From NCBI GenBank assembly GCA_003245635.1, contig QKCO01000020.1, positions 1 through 58,550 on the forward strand: a stretch of 58,550 nt of DNA, in the 5' to 3' direction. The DNA is from Treponema sp. (lineage in GTDB: Bacteria; Spirochaetota; Spirochaetia; Treponematales; Breznakiellaceae). This document shows positions 8,605-17,433 of the stretch, one piece after another (the stretch's first letter is position 1; each line of letters opens with the position of its first letter). A program made the translations under genes and the position numbers. Under the pieces are notes generated by a model. That model was given only the letters and a program-made list of their open reading frames with translations. It did not search any database and had not been told where the DNA came from.

Positions 8605-10689
8605 TTGAGCTACACCACGGATCTGGTACGGAACGTATCGTTAGCGGGACACGGCGGAACGGGAAAGACGACTCTCTTCGAGCGTCTGCTTTTCGCCGGC
8701 GGGGTGATCGGTAAGCCCGAGACTGTCGAATCGGGGAAAACGGTCAGCGATTCAACGCCCGAGGAAATCGAGCGCAAGATTTCGATCTACGCCTCGCTCG
8801 GACACGTCGAATGGAAGGGCAAGAAGATCAATTTCTTCGATACCCCCGGATCTTCGGATTTCTTCGGAGACGTCATACCATCTTTCAGGGCGGCGGAATT
8901 CGTCGTGCTGGCGGTGGACGGGCGCGTCGGCATGCAGATAGAGACGCTGAAGCATTGGCGGAATCTGGAAGGCCGCGGAAAGCCGCGCGCCATCTTCATA
9001 ACGAAGCTGGACGACGAGCGCGCCGATTTCGAGCGAACGCTCGCGGACATCAAGGAAAAATGCAGGATCGATCCGGTGCCGGTGACCCTCCCGATGGGCG
9101 CGGGCTCCTCGTACAAGGGAGTGCTCGACATCCTCGACGCCAAGGCCTTCTTCCTCCAGGCGGACGGGCTCGAGAAGGAAGGCGAGGTTCCGGCCGAATA
9201 CCGGGACGCGATGGAGACCGCCCGCCAGCGCCTCATCGAAGCCGCCGCCGAAGGCGACGACACCTTGATGGAGCACTACATAAACAAAGGCGACCTGGAC
9301 GCCGCCGAGATGCACACCGGCCTGATCGAGGCGCTCGCCGAGCACAAGTACGTGCCGGTATTCTGCGGCGTGCCCACCCGCAATTCGGGACTCGTCGCCT
9401 TCCTCGACTTCGTCGCGGACGTGGGTCCCGATCCGCGCACCGCGCACGATTTCGCGATGAAGGAAGACGGTTCCGAGGCCGATGTCCCCATCGATCCGGG
9501 TAAGCCCTTCTCCGGAATCGTCATCAAGACGAATTTCGACCAGTTCTCCGGCAAGCTCTCCTGGGTCAAGGTGATCACCGGAAAGCTCGGCGCCGATTCG
9601 GAAATCTTCAACGTCACGGAGAACAAGAAAGAGAAGATCGGCAAGATGTACGTCTGCCAGGGCAAAAAGCTCGAGGAGACGCGCGAACTGTACGCCGGGG
9701 ACGTCGGCATCCTCTCGAAGATCGCCTCGGCCCGCACGAACGATACGCTGAGCGCCGTGGACGGCTCGACGGTCTACCGCACGCTGAAGCTCCCCGAACC
9801 GGTCCACGCGACCGCGGTGAACGCCGTCCAGAAGAAGGACGAGGACAAACTCGGGGAAGCGCTCCTGCGGGCGACCGAGGAGGACAAGACCTTCCGCTAC
9901 TCCTTCAACGCCGAGACCAAGGAGACGGTCATCGCCGGCATGGGCGAGCTCCACGTCAACATCATCCTGGACAAGATCAAGGCGAGCCAGAAGATCGAGG
10001 TGCAGACGCATCTGCCGCGCGTCGCCTACCGGGAGACGATCGCGAAGAAGTCGGGCGCCGAGTACACGCACAAGAAGCAGACCGGCGGGCACGGCCAGTA
10101 CGCGCGCGTCGTGCTCGAGATCGCGCCGCTCGAACGCGGCGCGAACTACCGTTTCGTCAACGCGATATTCGGCGGATCCATCTCCAAGGGGTACATCCCC
10201 GGCGTCGAGAAGGGCGTCCAGGAAGGCATGGGAGCAGGCACGCTCGCCGGGTACCCGGTAGTGGACGTCGAGGTGAAGGTCACCGACGGCAAGGAACACC
10301 CGGTGGACTCGTCGGAGCTCGCGTTCAAGCTCGCGGCCCGGAACGCGTTCCGGGAAGCCATGAAGCAGGCATCCCCTTCCCTGCTCGAGCCGGTCATGCA
10401 GCTGACCGTCTACGTCGACGCGCACAACCTCGGCGACGTCATGTCCGACCTGTCGAGCAGACGCGGAAAGATCCTCGGACAGCAGTCGATCGGCGGCGGG
10501 ATAGAAGAAATCAAAGCCCAGGTGCCGCAGGCGGAACTGCTGCGCTACTCGATCGATCTCAGGTCGATGACCAGCGGCACCGGATCCTTCGGCGTCGAGT
10601 TCGACCATTATTCGCCGATCGCGGGCAAAACCGCCGAGGAAGTCATCAAGGCGGCTCAGGCGTTCCGGGTTCAGGAACACGACGAATAG
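8605..10689 (+). CDS. fusA2: Translation elongation factor G-like GTPase (EF-G-2 type)
   Basis: This 694-aa protein has the five-domain EF-G layout. It starts at TTG 8605 with AAGGAG eight bases upstream. G1 is GHGGTGKT (15-22), G3 is DTPGSSDF (79-86) and G4 is TKLD (133-136). In canonical EF-G, G3 reads DTPGHVDF with the catalytic histidine; here that position is Ser83, and G4 has Thr for the usual Asn. These changes are typical of divergent EF-G-2 paralogues rather than the housekeeping factor, so a canonical fusA is expected elsewhere. Its exact role (back-translocation, recycling or stress translation) cannot be read from sequence. It is monocistronic with its own promoter and terminator. 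Confidence 0.85.
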   Translation: MSYTTDLVRNVSLAGHGGTGKTTLFERLLFAGGVIGKPETVESGKTVSDSTPEEIERKISIYASLGHVEWKGKKINFFDTPGSSDFFGDVIPSFRAAEFVVLAVDGRVGMQIETLKHWRNLEGRGKPRAIFITKLDDERADFERTLADIKEKCRIDPVPVTLPMGAGSSYKGVLDILDAKAFFLQADGLEKEGEVPAEYRDAMETARQRLIEAAAEGDDTLMEHYINKGDLDAAEMHTGLIEALAEHKYVPVFCGVPTRNSGLVAFLDFVADVGPDPRTAHDFAMKEDGSEADVPIDPGKPFSGIVIKTNFDQFSGKLSWVKVITGKLGADSEIFNVTENKKEKIGKMYVCQGKKLEETRELYAGDVGILSKIASARTNDTLSAVDGSTVYRTLKLPEPVHATAVNAVQKKDEDKLGEALLRATEEDKTFRYSFNAETKETVIAGMGELHVNIILDKIKASQKIEVQTHLPRVAYRETIAKKSGAEYTHKKQTGGHGQYARVVLEIAPLERGANYRFVNAIFGGSISKGYIPGVEKGVQEGMGAGTLAGYPVVDVEVKVTDGKEHPVDSSELAFKLAARNAFREAMKQASPSLLEPVMQLTVYVDAHNLGDVMSDLSSRRGKILGQQSIGGGIEEIKAQVPQAELLRYSIDLRSMTSGTGSFGVEFDHYSPIAGKTAEEVIKAAQAFRVQEHDE

Positions 10690-10747
10690 CGCGCGCCGCG
10701 GCGGGATCCGGCGATCCGGGTCCCCCGCCGCGGCCTAAAAGGAGGCG

Positions 10748-10782
10748 GGCTGTCTGCGGAATATCCGCAGACAGCCTTTTTT
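10748..10782 (+). terminator. Terminator of the EF-G-like gene
   Basis: A perfect 13-bp stem (10748-10760 with 10764-10776), three-base loop and TTTTTT. It lies two bases from the stop codon of the convergent citrate synthase gene and may terminate both. Confidence 0.9.
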
Positions 10783-10783
10783 A

Positions 10784-12112
10784 TCAGCGCTCCGACATCG
10801 CCTTGTAGGGCAGCCGCGGCTGAACGCACTTGTAGGCGGGCCGTATGATGCGGCCGCCGGCGATGGTTTCCTCGAGGCGGTGCGCGCACCAGCCGGCGAT
10901 GCGGCTCACCGCGAAAATGGGCGTGTACAATTCGCTCGGTATGCCAAGCATGCTGTAGACGAAGCCGGAGTAGAAGTCGACGTTCGTGCAGATCGACTTG
11001 TCCGAGCCCTTCACTTCCTTGAAGATGCGCGGAACCATCGCCTCGATCGACCGGTACAGGTTGAATTCTTCCTCGAGCCCTTTCTCCTTGGCCAAATCGG
11101 CGGCCTTGTCGCGCAGCAGCGTCGCGCGGGGGTCGGAGATCGTGTAGACCGCATGCCCCTGTCCGTAGATGAGGCCGGAGCGGTCGTAGGCTTCACCCTT
11201 GAGAATCTTCCGCAGGTAATCGGCGACCTGGCCGTCGTCGTCCCACTTTTTGACTCCCTTCTTGATGTCGTCCATCATGCCCATGACCTTGATGTTGGCG
11301 CCGCCGTGCTTGAAGCCCTTGAGCGACCCGATGCCCGAGGCGATGGCCGAATAGGTGTCGGTGTCGGCCGAAGAGACCAAGTGGACGGCGAAGGTCGAGT
11401 TGTTTCCGCCGCCGTGCTCGGCGTGAAGGATGAGGGCCAGGTCGAGGACCTCGGCTTCAAGCCGCGAGAATTTCTGGTCGGGGCGGATGAGCGACAAGAG
11501 GGTTTCCGCCGTCGAGCAGGTCGCCTCCGGCATGTGGATGAACAGGCTCTCGTGGTCGTAGTAGTGCTTCTTGGCCATGTACGCGTAGGCGGCCATGGTC
11601 GGGAACCTGCCGATGAGCTCCACGCACTGGCGCAGCACGTTCTCCGGAGAAAGATCGTCGGGCGTCTTGTCGTAGCTGTAGAGCGTAAGCACCGACCGCG
11701 CGAGCTTGTTCATGATGTCCGGCGAAGGCAGCTTCATGATGCTGTCTTCGGCGAAATTGGGGGGCAGCTTGCGGCTCTTGCCGAGCAGCGCGCAGAAATC
11801 TTCGAGCGCGGAGGCGGTAGGCAGTTCCCCGAAAAGCAGCAGGTATACAGCCTCCTCGTAGCCGTAGCGCTTCTCGGCGTAGGCTGAGGCGACCAGCGAC
11901 TCCACGTCGATGCCCCGGTAATAGAGCTTGCCGTCGACGGCGACGCGTTCGCCCTCGTCCATGATATAGCCGTGCACGTCGCCCACGCGCGTGAGGCCGA
12001 CCAGAACGCCGGTACCGTCCGCGTTCCGCAGTCCCCGCTTCACGTTGTACTTGCCGTACAACTCCGGGTCGATCGAGCCGTTGCCGACCACCTTGCCCAC
12101 ATATTCGTCCAT
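10784..12112 (-). CDS. gltA: Citrate synthase
   Basis: This 442-aa enzyme condenses oxaloacetate and acetyl-CoA. Catalytic histidines lie in LHAEHGGGNNSTF and GQGHAVY, and the C-terminal arginine region (SRIAGWCAHRLEE) is present. The start is placed at the ATG at 12112, with a G-rich Shine-Dalgarno (AGGGGG) just upstream; an in-frame ATG five codons earlier lies inside the operator-like region. The gene is monocistronic, convergent with the EF-G-like gene and divergent from asnS. Its promoter carries two ArgR-box-like sequences. With isocitrate dehydrogenase in the same window it would supply 2-oxoglutarate for glutamate and arginine. The symbol follows family convention; a methylcitrate synthase is less likely but possible. 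Confidence 0.9.
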   Translation of the reverse strand: MDEYVGKVVGNGSIDPELYGKYNVKRGLRNADGTGVLVGLTRVGDVHGYIMDEGERVAVDGKLYYRGIDVESLVASAYAEKRYGYEEAVYLLLFGELPTASALEDFCALLGKSRKLPPNFAEDSIMKLPSPDIMNKLARSVLTLYSYDKTPDDLSPENVLRQCVELIGRFPTMAAYAYMAKKHYYDHESLFIHMPEATCSTAETLLSLIRPDQKFSRLEAEVLDLALILHAEHGGGNNSTFAVHLVSSADTDTYSAIASGIGSLKGFKHGGANIKVMGMMDDIKKGVKKWDDDGQVADYLRKILKGEAYDRSGLIYGQGHAVYTISDPRATLLRDKAADLAKEKGLEEEFNLYRSIEAMVPRIFKEVKGSDKSICTNVDFYSGFVYSMLGIPSELYTPIFAVSRIAGWCAHRLEETIAGGRIIRPAYKCVQPRLPYKAMSER

Positions 12113-12122
12113 GCAATCCCCC

Positions 12123-12167
12123 TGCATAAATATACGGCAATGTAATCAATTGCGAATACTTATGCAA
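12123..12167 (-). promoter_or_regulatory. Citrate synthase promoter with two ArgR-box-like elements
   Basis: Minus-strand -35 TTGCAT (12162-12167), 17-base spacer, -10 TACATT (12139-12144). Box 1, TGCATAAATATACG (12123-12136), lies downstream of the -10. Box 2, GAATACTTATGCA (12154-12166), overlaps the -35. Both resemble the gAATAAATATtC-type ArgR operator and the elements before argR at 55.3 kb. The promoter is moderately supported; the operator assignment is inference. Confidence 0.5.
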
Positions 12168-12206
12168 TACCTTTCAAGAAAGGCATTTAGCGCCCATCCG
12201 CAGGCT

Positions 12207-12235
12207 TTGACTGCCGCCCCGCGAGCGGATATACT
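12207..12235 (+). promoter_or_regulatory. asnS promoter, near-leaderless
   Basis: -35 TTGACT (12207-12212, 5/6), 17-base spacer, -10 TATACT (12230-12235, 5/6). The ATG at 12244 is eight bases after the -10 and there is no Shine-Dalgarno. Confidence 0.78.
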
Positions 12236-12243
12236 CGCAATCT

Positions 12244-13641
12244 ATGGAAACGATATTGATCAAGGATCTCCTTTCCCGTCCTGCCGACGGGTCGCGCGTC
12301 GTCGTGCGCGGATGGGTCCGCACCAAGCGGGACTCCAAGAACCTGGTCTTTTTGGAAATAAACGACGGCTCCTGCTTCAGGAGCATGCAGCTGACCTTCG
12401 ACCGCGCGGCGGGCCTTTCCCCCGAAATCGAAGCCGCGCTCTCCGATGCCGTCACCGGCGCGTCGATAGAGGCCGCCGGGAAGCTGGTGCCCTCCCCCGC
12501 TTCGGGCCAGGAGTCCGAGCTTGCCGCCGATTCGCTCGAGGTCGTCGGCAAGGCCGACCCCGCCGCGTACCCGCTCCAGAAGAAGCGCCACTCGTTCGAA
12601 TTCCTGCGGGAGATCGGGCATCTGCGCGCCCGGACGAACACCTTCGGGGCGGTCGCGCGCGTGCGGAGCCGGCTCGCCTTCGCCATACACGAATTCTTCC
12701 AGAACCGCGGCTTCCAATACTTCAACGCCCCCCTCATCACCGCGAGCGACTGCGAGGGCGCCGGCGCGATGTTCCAGGTCACGACGCTCGATCTGGACGC
12801 TATGGCGAAGTCAGGCAAGGCGCTCGACTACGCGAAGGATTTCTTCGGCAAGCGCTCCTACCTGACCGTATCCGGACAATTGGAAGCGGAAACCTACGCC
12901 ACCGCACTCTCTAGAGTATACACCTTCGGACCGACCTTCAGGGCGGAGAACTCGAATACGACCCGGCACCTGGCCGAATTCTGGATGGTGGAGCCCGAGA
13001 TGGCCTTCGCGCGGCTCGAGGACAACATGGCGCTCGCGGAAGACTTCCTCAAGCACCTGTTCGGCTGCGCGCTCACCCAATGCCGCGAGGATCTCGAATT
13101 CTTCGACGAGCGCATACAGAAAGGCATCATCGAAACGCTCGATTCGGTCGTCCGGGCCCGGTTCACGCACATGACGTACACCGACGCGGTCAGGGAGCTC
13201 GAGAAGCACGCGGACGCCTTCGAGTTCAAGCCTTTCTGGGGCTGCGACCTCCAGAGCGAGCATGAGAAATTCCTCACCGAGAAGGTAGCCGGAGGACCTA
13301 CCATCGTCACCGACTATCCCAAGGAGATCAAGGCGTTCTACATGAAGCAGAACGACGACGGTAAGACGGTCAGGGCGATGGACGTGCTGGTGCCCCGCCT
13401 CGGGGAGATCATCGGCGGGTCGGAGCGCGAGGAACGGCTCGACGCCCTGGTGAACCGGCTGAAGGAAGTCGGACTCGCGCCGGAGGACTATTGGTGGTAC
13501 CTGGACCTGCGCCGCTACGGCACGGTGCCCCATTCAGGGTTCGGCCTCGGCTTCGAGCGGCTGATCCTCTACGTGACCGGAATGGCCAACATACGGGACG
13601 TCATTCCCTACCCGCGGGCCGTCGGCCAGGCGGATTTCTAG
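12244..13641 (+). CDS. asnS: Asparaginyl-tRNA synthetase
   Basis: This 465-aa class IIb synthetase charges tRNA-Asn. The N-terminal OB-fold anticodon-binding domain (about 15-105) includes VVVRGWVRTKRDSKNLVFL. The class II core includes motif 2 in FGPTFRAENSNTTRHLAE, whose NSNT is characteristic of AsnRS rather than AspRS, and motif 3 in GFGLGFERLILYVTG. It is near-leaderless and is followed after 15 bases by dacA, probably on the same transcript. Direct charging of tRNA-Asn implies that the transamidation route is not needed for asparagine here. Confidence 0.94.
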   Translation: METILIKDLLSRPADGSRVVVRGWVRTKRDSKNLVFLEINDGSCFRSMQLTFDRAAGLSPEIEAALSDAVTGASIEAAGKLVPSPASGQESELAADSLEVVGKADPAAYPLQKKRHSFEFLREIGHLRARTNTFGAVARVRSRLAFAIHEFFQNRGFQYFNAPLITASDCEGAGAMFQVTTLDLDAMAKSGKALDYAKDFFGKRSYLTVSGQLEAETYATALSRVYTFGPTFRAENSNTTRHLAEFWMVEPEMAFARLEDNMALAEDFLKHLFGCALTQCREDLEFFDERIQKGIIETLDSVVRARFTHMTYTDAVRELEKHADAFEFKPFWGCDLQSEHEKFLTEKVAGGPTIVTDYPKEIKAFYMKQNDDGKTVRAMDVLVPRLGEIIGGSEREERLDALVNRLKEVGLAPEDYWWYLDLRRYGTVPHSGFGLGFERLILYVTGMANIRDVIPYPRAVGQADF

Positions 13642-13656
13642 GGAGCGCGGTCGACC

Positions 13657-14883
13657 ATGGTTTCACGTTTTTCCCTTACCCGCCGCGCCGCCGCCGCGAT
13701 TGTGCTCGCCGTGGCCCTGCTCGTCCCCGCGTATTCTGAGGAACCTCCGCTCGCGTCGAAATCGGCGATCCTGCTCGACGCGACCACCGGGGCCGTCCTT
13801 TACGAGAAGGACGCCGACCTCGAGATCCCGCCTGCCTCGCTGACCAAGCTTATGACGATGCACATCGCCCTGACGGACGCCGAACAGGGTCGGGTATCGC
13901 TCGACGAGGTCGTCGATATTCCGCGCAGCGCCTGGGCCGTCAACCAGCCGTGGGGATCCTCGCTTATGTTCCTCGCGCCGGGCCAGAAGGTGAGCCTCCG
14001 CGAGCTGCTGCTCGGCCTGGCGGTGTCCTCCGGAAACGACGCGGCCGTCGCGGTCGCCGTACGCCTTTCGGGGTCCGTCTCCGCGTTCGCCGAGCGCATG
14101 AACGAAGAGGCCCGCGCGATGGGACTCGAGAAGACCCGTTTCGTCGAGCCGTCGGGCATTTCCGAAAAGAATATGACGACGGCGCGCGAGTTCGCCCGGT
14201 TCTGCGCGCGCTACCTCACGCTCCATCCCTACGCCTTGGACGAATTCCACTCCGTCCGCGAGTTCGCCTATCCGAAGCCCGAGAATCTGCCCGAAGCCTT
14301 CAGGGCCAAGCCGGAAACAATCATGCAGCGCAACCGGAACCTGCTTCTGGGTACGGTGGAGGGCGTCGACGGGCTCAAGACCGGCTACATCATCGAATCC
14401 GGCTTCAATATCGCCCTGACCGCCCGGCGGGGAGAAACGCGCCTGGTGGCCGTCCTGCTCGGCGGGCCGGGGTCCAGCAGCGCGCAAGGCGGCAGGATCA
14501 GGGCCGACGACGGGGGGACGCTGCTCGAGTGGGGCTTCGAACGGTTCAGAACCATCAGGCCGGTCATCGAAAGCCTGGCCGACGAGCGCGTCTGGAAAGG
14601 CCGGCTGAAAACGGTCGCGCTAGAAGTCGGCGCGCAGCTCGAGTTCACCGCTCCCGTCGGCCGCGCCGCATCGCTCAGCTACTCGGTCGCGCGCGAACGC
14701 TGGGTCAGCGCTCCGATCGCCAAGGGAGCGGTCTTAGGCAGCATCGCGTTTTCGGACGAACGCGGAGTGCTCCACTCGGTGCCGCTTGTCGCGAAAGAGG
14801 CCGTCCCCGAGGGCGGCCTCCTGAAACGCGTGATCGATTCGATTTCCCTGTTCTTCCTTCGTCTTTTCGATCACCGGGCGTGA
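13657..14883 (+). CDS. dacA: D-alanyl-D-alanine carboxypeptidase (PBP5/DacA family)
   Basis: This 408-aa protein has a signal peptide (hydrophobic AAAAIVLAVALLVPA, 11-25). The serine peptidase S11 motifs are complete: S61-L-T-K64, S125-G-N127 and K241-T-G243. A C-terminal PBP5-type beta domain (about 290-380) is followed by a hydrophobic tail VIDSISLFFLRLF that could act as a membrane anchor. It trims the terminal D-alanine of peptidoglycan stem peptides in the periplasm. It follows asnS by 15 bases. Its 3' end overlaps the convergent propeller/NodB-like gene by 13 bases. DacF would be an equally acceptable name. Confidence 0.92.
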   Translation: MVSRFSLTRRAAAAIVLAVALLVPAYSEEPPLASKSAILLDATTGAVLYEKDADLEIPPASLTKLMTMHIALTDAEQGRVSLDEVVDIPRSAWAVNQPWGSSLMFLAPGQKVSLRELLLGLAVSSGNDAAVAVAVRLSGSVSAFAERMNEEARAMGLEKTRFVEPSGISEKNMTTAREFARFCARYLTLHPYALDEFHSVREFAYPKPENLPEAFRAKPETIMQRNRNLLLGTVEGVDGLKTGYIIESGFNIALTARRGETRLVAVLLGGPGSSSAQGGRIRADDGGTLLEWGFERFRTIRPVIESLADERVWKGRLKTVALEVGAQLEFTAPVGRAASLSYSVARERWVSAPIAKGAVLGSIAFSDERGVLHSVPLVAKEAVPEGGLLKRVIDSISLFFLRLFDHRA

Positions 14884-17174
14884 TCGACGAGCACGGAAAC
14901 GGGCACGACGTCGTAGCCGGCGCGCATCAGCGCGTCCAGCAGGACATCGAGCTTGCCGAATAGGTAGTCGTCTCGGCCTCCCGACGAGATGCCCAGGCGG
15001 ATGGGGACGATGGAGCCGGGCCGCTTCTCTTCCATGACGCGATCGACCATTTCGGCCGCGGACCGGTACAGCCCCGGGTTCTTTCGCGCGTCGAGACGGC
15101 TGAACCAGTCCAGCGGATCGATATCCCGGGCGATGTAGCGGTAGCCGACCGACTCCCCGGCCGCGCTGATCGAGGACGAGACCGCGTAGAACGGCGCGTG
15201 CCAATAGAGGGAAAGCTCCGAGCCGGTCGCGTTGAAGAACTCGTCCTCGTTGCGCGCCAGGCCTCGCCGGATGAAGTCGTCGTCGATGCGGTAGCGCACA
15301 TCGGCCAGATCGATCGGCGCGAAAAAGAGGGAAGCCGTCTCGTGGCCCGCGGCGGCGATCTCTTTCGCCGCGGCCGGGTGCCGCCGGATGAACTCGCCGT
15401 TCAGGAAGAAGGTAGCCTTTATCGAGAAGCGCGACAGGGTGTCCAGCACGAACGGCAGTCCTTCCGCGTCCTCCATGAGGTCGAATACGATCGAAAGCTC
15501 CCTCCGCCCGAAACGATTCCCGTGCAGGAACGCTCCTCCGGCGGAGCCGTCCCCTTCCCTCGCGGCGGAGGCGGCTTCCTCGGTATAGGCCGGCGGCTCC
15601 AGAAGCAGCGCGCGTGTGCCGACTCCCTTGACGTCGCGGATCATCGGCATCGTTTCGTACGGCCCGCTCGGCAGCCGCTCCACGTAGGCCCGGAACCGCT
15701 CGGTCACCGTGACCGCGGAACGGAGCGCCGGCTCTCCGATGGACCGCCACGCACTCCTTCCGTCCGTTTCGTACCAGCGCCCGCCGGCGTTCGCCCGTAC
15801 GTTTTTGCCCGCCGCGTCGAATCCGTACGAATCGACCGACGACAGGCACACCAGCGAAGGATTTCCGCCGTCAAGCGGCCGCCGCTCGATCCGGGACGAA
15901 TCGGCGACGATCAGCTCCTCGTTGCCGAGCCAGAGGGCCGCGAACGCGGGCCGGTCGGCCAAAACGTTCAAGACGCGCCAATTCACGTAGTCGTAGACCG
16001 CGGCTCCCTTTTCGCCGTAGACGACGGCTTTCGTTCCGTCGGGAGAGAGCGCGGCAGACGATCCTGCGACTCCGTCGGTTTCCGTGAAGCCCCATTTTTC
16101 GAGCGAGGAACCGTTCGACGGCGGGATCAGACGGAATACGCGCACGGGCTGGCCGTCGCCCGCGGGAAACGAAGCGAATACGGTGACTATGCCCGAGGGC
16201 GACCACAGAGCCTCCAGCTTGGCGCACGAGCGCGGCAGCATGAGGTACGGCAAGGAAGCCGAGCCCGCGTCTCCGTAGTCGTCGACGCCGAGCGGGTAGT
16301 AGATGAGGTTGCGGCCGCCCTTGGCCAATAAAATCGCCGAACCGTCGGGGGCGGTCCAGAACCCGTCGAAATTGGGATCGAACTCGAACGGAATCTTGCC
16401 GGCGACGGCGCCGATCTCGAGAAAATCGGAATAGAGGGAACGGGCGAACAAATCGGTGCCGCGCACCCGGTAGACCGTCGAACCGCGGATGTAGAAGAAG
16501 TCGCCGGCCCCGCCCCAGCGGATGGAGGCCGTCGTTCCTTCGCCGATGAGCCGATAGCGTTCGTCCACGAGCGACGAGGGAGCGGCGTCGGCGGAGCGGG
16601 AATAGAGCCGGCGGTCCTTGGTGTATACGAATACGCGCGAATCGGGCGACCAGGACGCGGGGAAGCGCCGGCCGGGCCGTTCGACGTCGTCGACGACGAC
16701 CGAGCGGGCGCCGGAAGCCGCGTCGATCAGGACCAGACGGCCGAGCGCGGCGCTGGTCGGCTCCACGTACAGGAGCCATTTGCCGTCGGGCGAAGCGGCG
16801 AGCTCCTCCGGCCGGCCCGAAAGCACTACCGAGCCGCTCGAGAACGACGGGAACCCCTTCACCGGGCGCGGCAGCCCGCCCGAGAGAGCGATGCGCACGG
16901 CGCCGAACGGGTTGCGCACCTGCACGGTCCGGCCGCCCTCCACGAGCTCGATGCGTTCGGGAAAGGCGGACAGCTGGGTCAGCGCGCCCGAGCCGATGTC
17001 CGCCGCGAACAGCGCGCTTTGGCGCGGAGAGCCGTCGCCGCCGCTTTCCGCGCGAAAAAGCATGCGGTCGCCCGCGCCGATGTCCAATCCGCCGAAAACG
17101 GTGCGCGCGTCCGCCGAAAAGAGGGCGGCGAATGCGAAAAGCGCAGGGATAGCCTTCTGAAGGAACGTTCTCAT
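14871..17174 (-). CDS. Secreted beta-propeller protein with degenerate NodB polysaccharide-deacetylase domain
   Basis: This 767-aa protein starts at the ATG at 17174, giving a clear signal peptide (FLQKAIPALFAFAALFSADA). Residues up to about 480 contain WD40/PD40-like blades (for example AASPDGKWLLYVEP, SWSPDSRVFVYTKD, AALSPDGTKAVVYG). The last 240 residues look like a NodB fold: RRELSIVFDLMEDAEG, IKATFFLNGEFIRRHP, GHETASLFFAP. The usual metal-binding pattern (TFDDG, then HSxxH) is not kept: FDDG reads FDLM and only the first histidine region GHE remains. It is therefore probably a non-catalytic or altered deacetylase. It ends a leftward unit behind the PhoH and zinc-ribbon genes. Confidence 0.72.
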   Translation of the reverse strand: MRTFLQKAIPALFAFAALFSADARTVFGGLDIGAGDRMLFRAESGGDGSPRQSALFAADIGSGALTQLSAFPERIELVEGGRTVQVRNPFGAVRIALSGGLPRPVKGFPSFSSGSVVLSGRPEELAASPDGKWLLYVEPTSAALGRLVLIDAASGARSVVVDDVERPGRRFPASWSPDSRVFVYTKDRRLYSRSADAAPSSLVDERYRLIGEGTTASIRWGGAGDFFYIRGSTVYRVRGTDLFARSLYSDFLEIGAVAGKIPFEFDPNFDGFWTAPDGSAILLAKGGRNLIYYPLGVDDYGDAGSASLPYLMLPRSCAKLEALWSPSGIVTVFASFPAGDGQPVRVFRLIPPSNGSSLEKWGFTETDGVAGSSAALSPDGTKAVVYGEKGAAVYDYVNWRVLNVLADRPAFAALWLGNEELIVADSSRIERRPLDGGNPSLVCLSSVDSYGFDAAGKNVRANAGGRWYETDGRSAWRSIGEPALRSAVTVTERFRAYVERLPSGPYETMPMIRDVKGVGTRALLLEPPAYTEEAASAAREGDGSAGGAFLHGNRFGRRELSIVFDLMEDAEGLPFVLDTLSRFSIKATFFLNGEFIRRHPAAAKEIAAAGHETASLFFAPIDLADVRYRIDDDFIRRGLARNEDEFFNATGSELSLYWHAPFYAVSSSISAAGESVGYRYIARDIDPLDWFSRLDARKNPGLYRSAAEMVDRVMEEKRPGSIVPIRLGISSGGRDDYLFGKLDVLLDALMRAGYDVVPVSVLVDHAR

Positions 17175-17184
17175 GATATACCCA

Positions 17185-17433
17185 TTATCGGCGGCGGTCG
17201 CGCGGACGTTGACCGCTCGCGGCGAGTTCTTCAAGCTCGTGCTCGAGCAGAAGGAGATCTTCGGAAAGCTTGGACAGCTTCTCTACCGACACCGCGGCCT
17301 CCGCGCTCGAAATGCGGGAGAATGAATGGTCGAGCACCTCCGAGAAGGAAGCGATTCCGTCGGCCGCGCGGCCGCATTCCGGACAGTAGCGGAACCCCGA
17401 CTCGAGGGCCCGGCCGCAGCGTGGGCAGTTCAT
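17185..17433 (-). CDS. Small zinc-ribbon protein with coiled-coil tail
   Basis: This 82-aa protein begins with a CxxC...CxxC zinc ribbon (MNCPRCGRALESGFRYCPECG, cysteines at 3, 6, 17 and 20), followed by a helical segment with heptad-like leucines (VEKLSKLSEDLLLLEHELEEL). Its ATG overlaps the phoH stop as ATGA, so it is translationally coupled; no Shine-Dalgarno is needed or seen. The next gene starts 10 bases after its stop. Function unknown; such ribbons often mediate nucleic-acid or protein contacts, which would fit the PhoH neighbour, but this is inference. Confidence 0.75.
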   Translation of the reverse strand: MNCPRCGRALESGFRYCPECGRAADGIASFSEVLDHSFSRISSAEAAVSVEKLSKLSEDLLLLEHELEELAASGQRPRDRRR

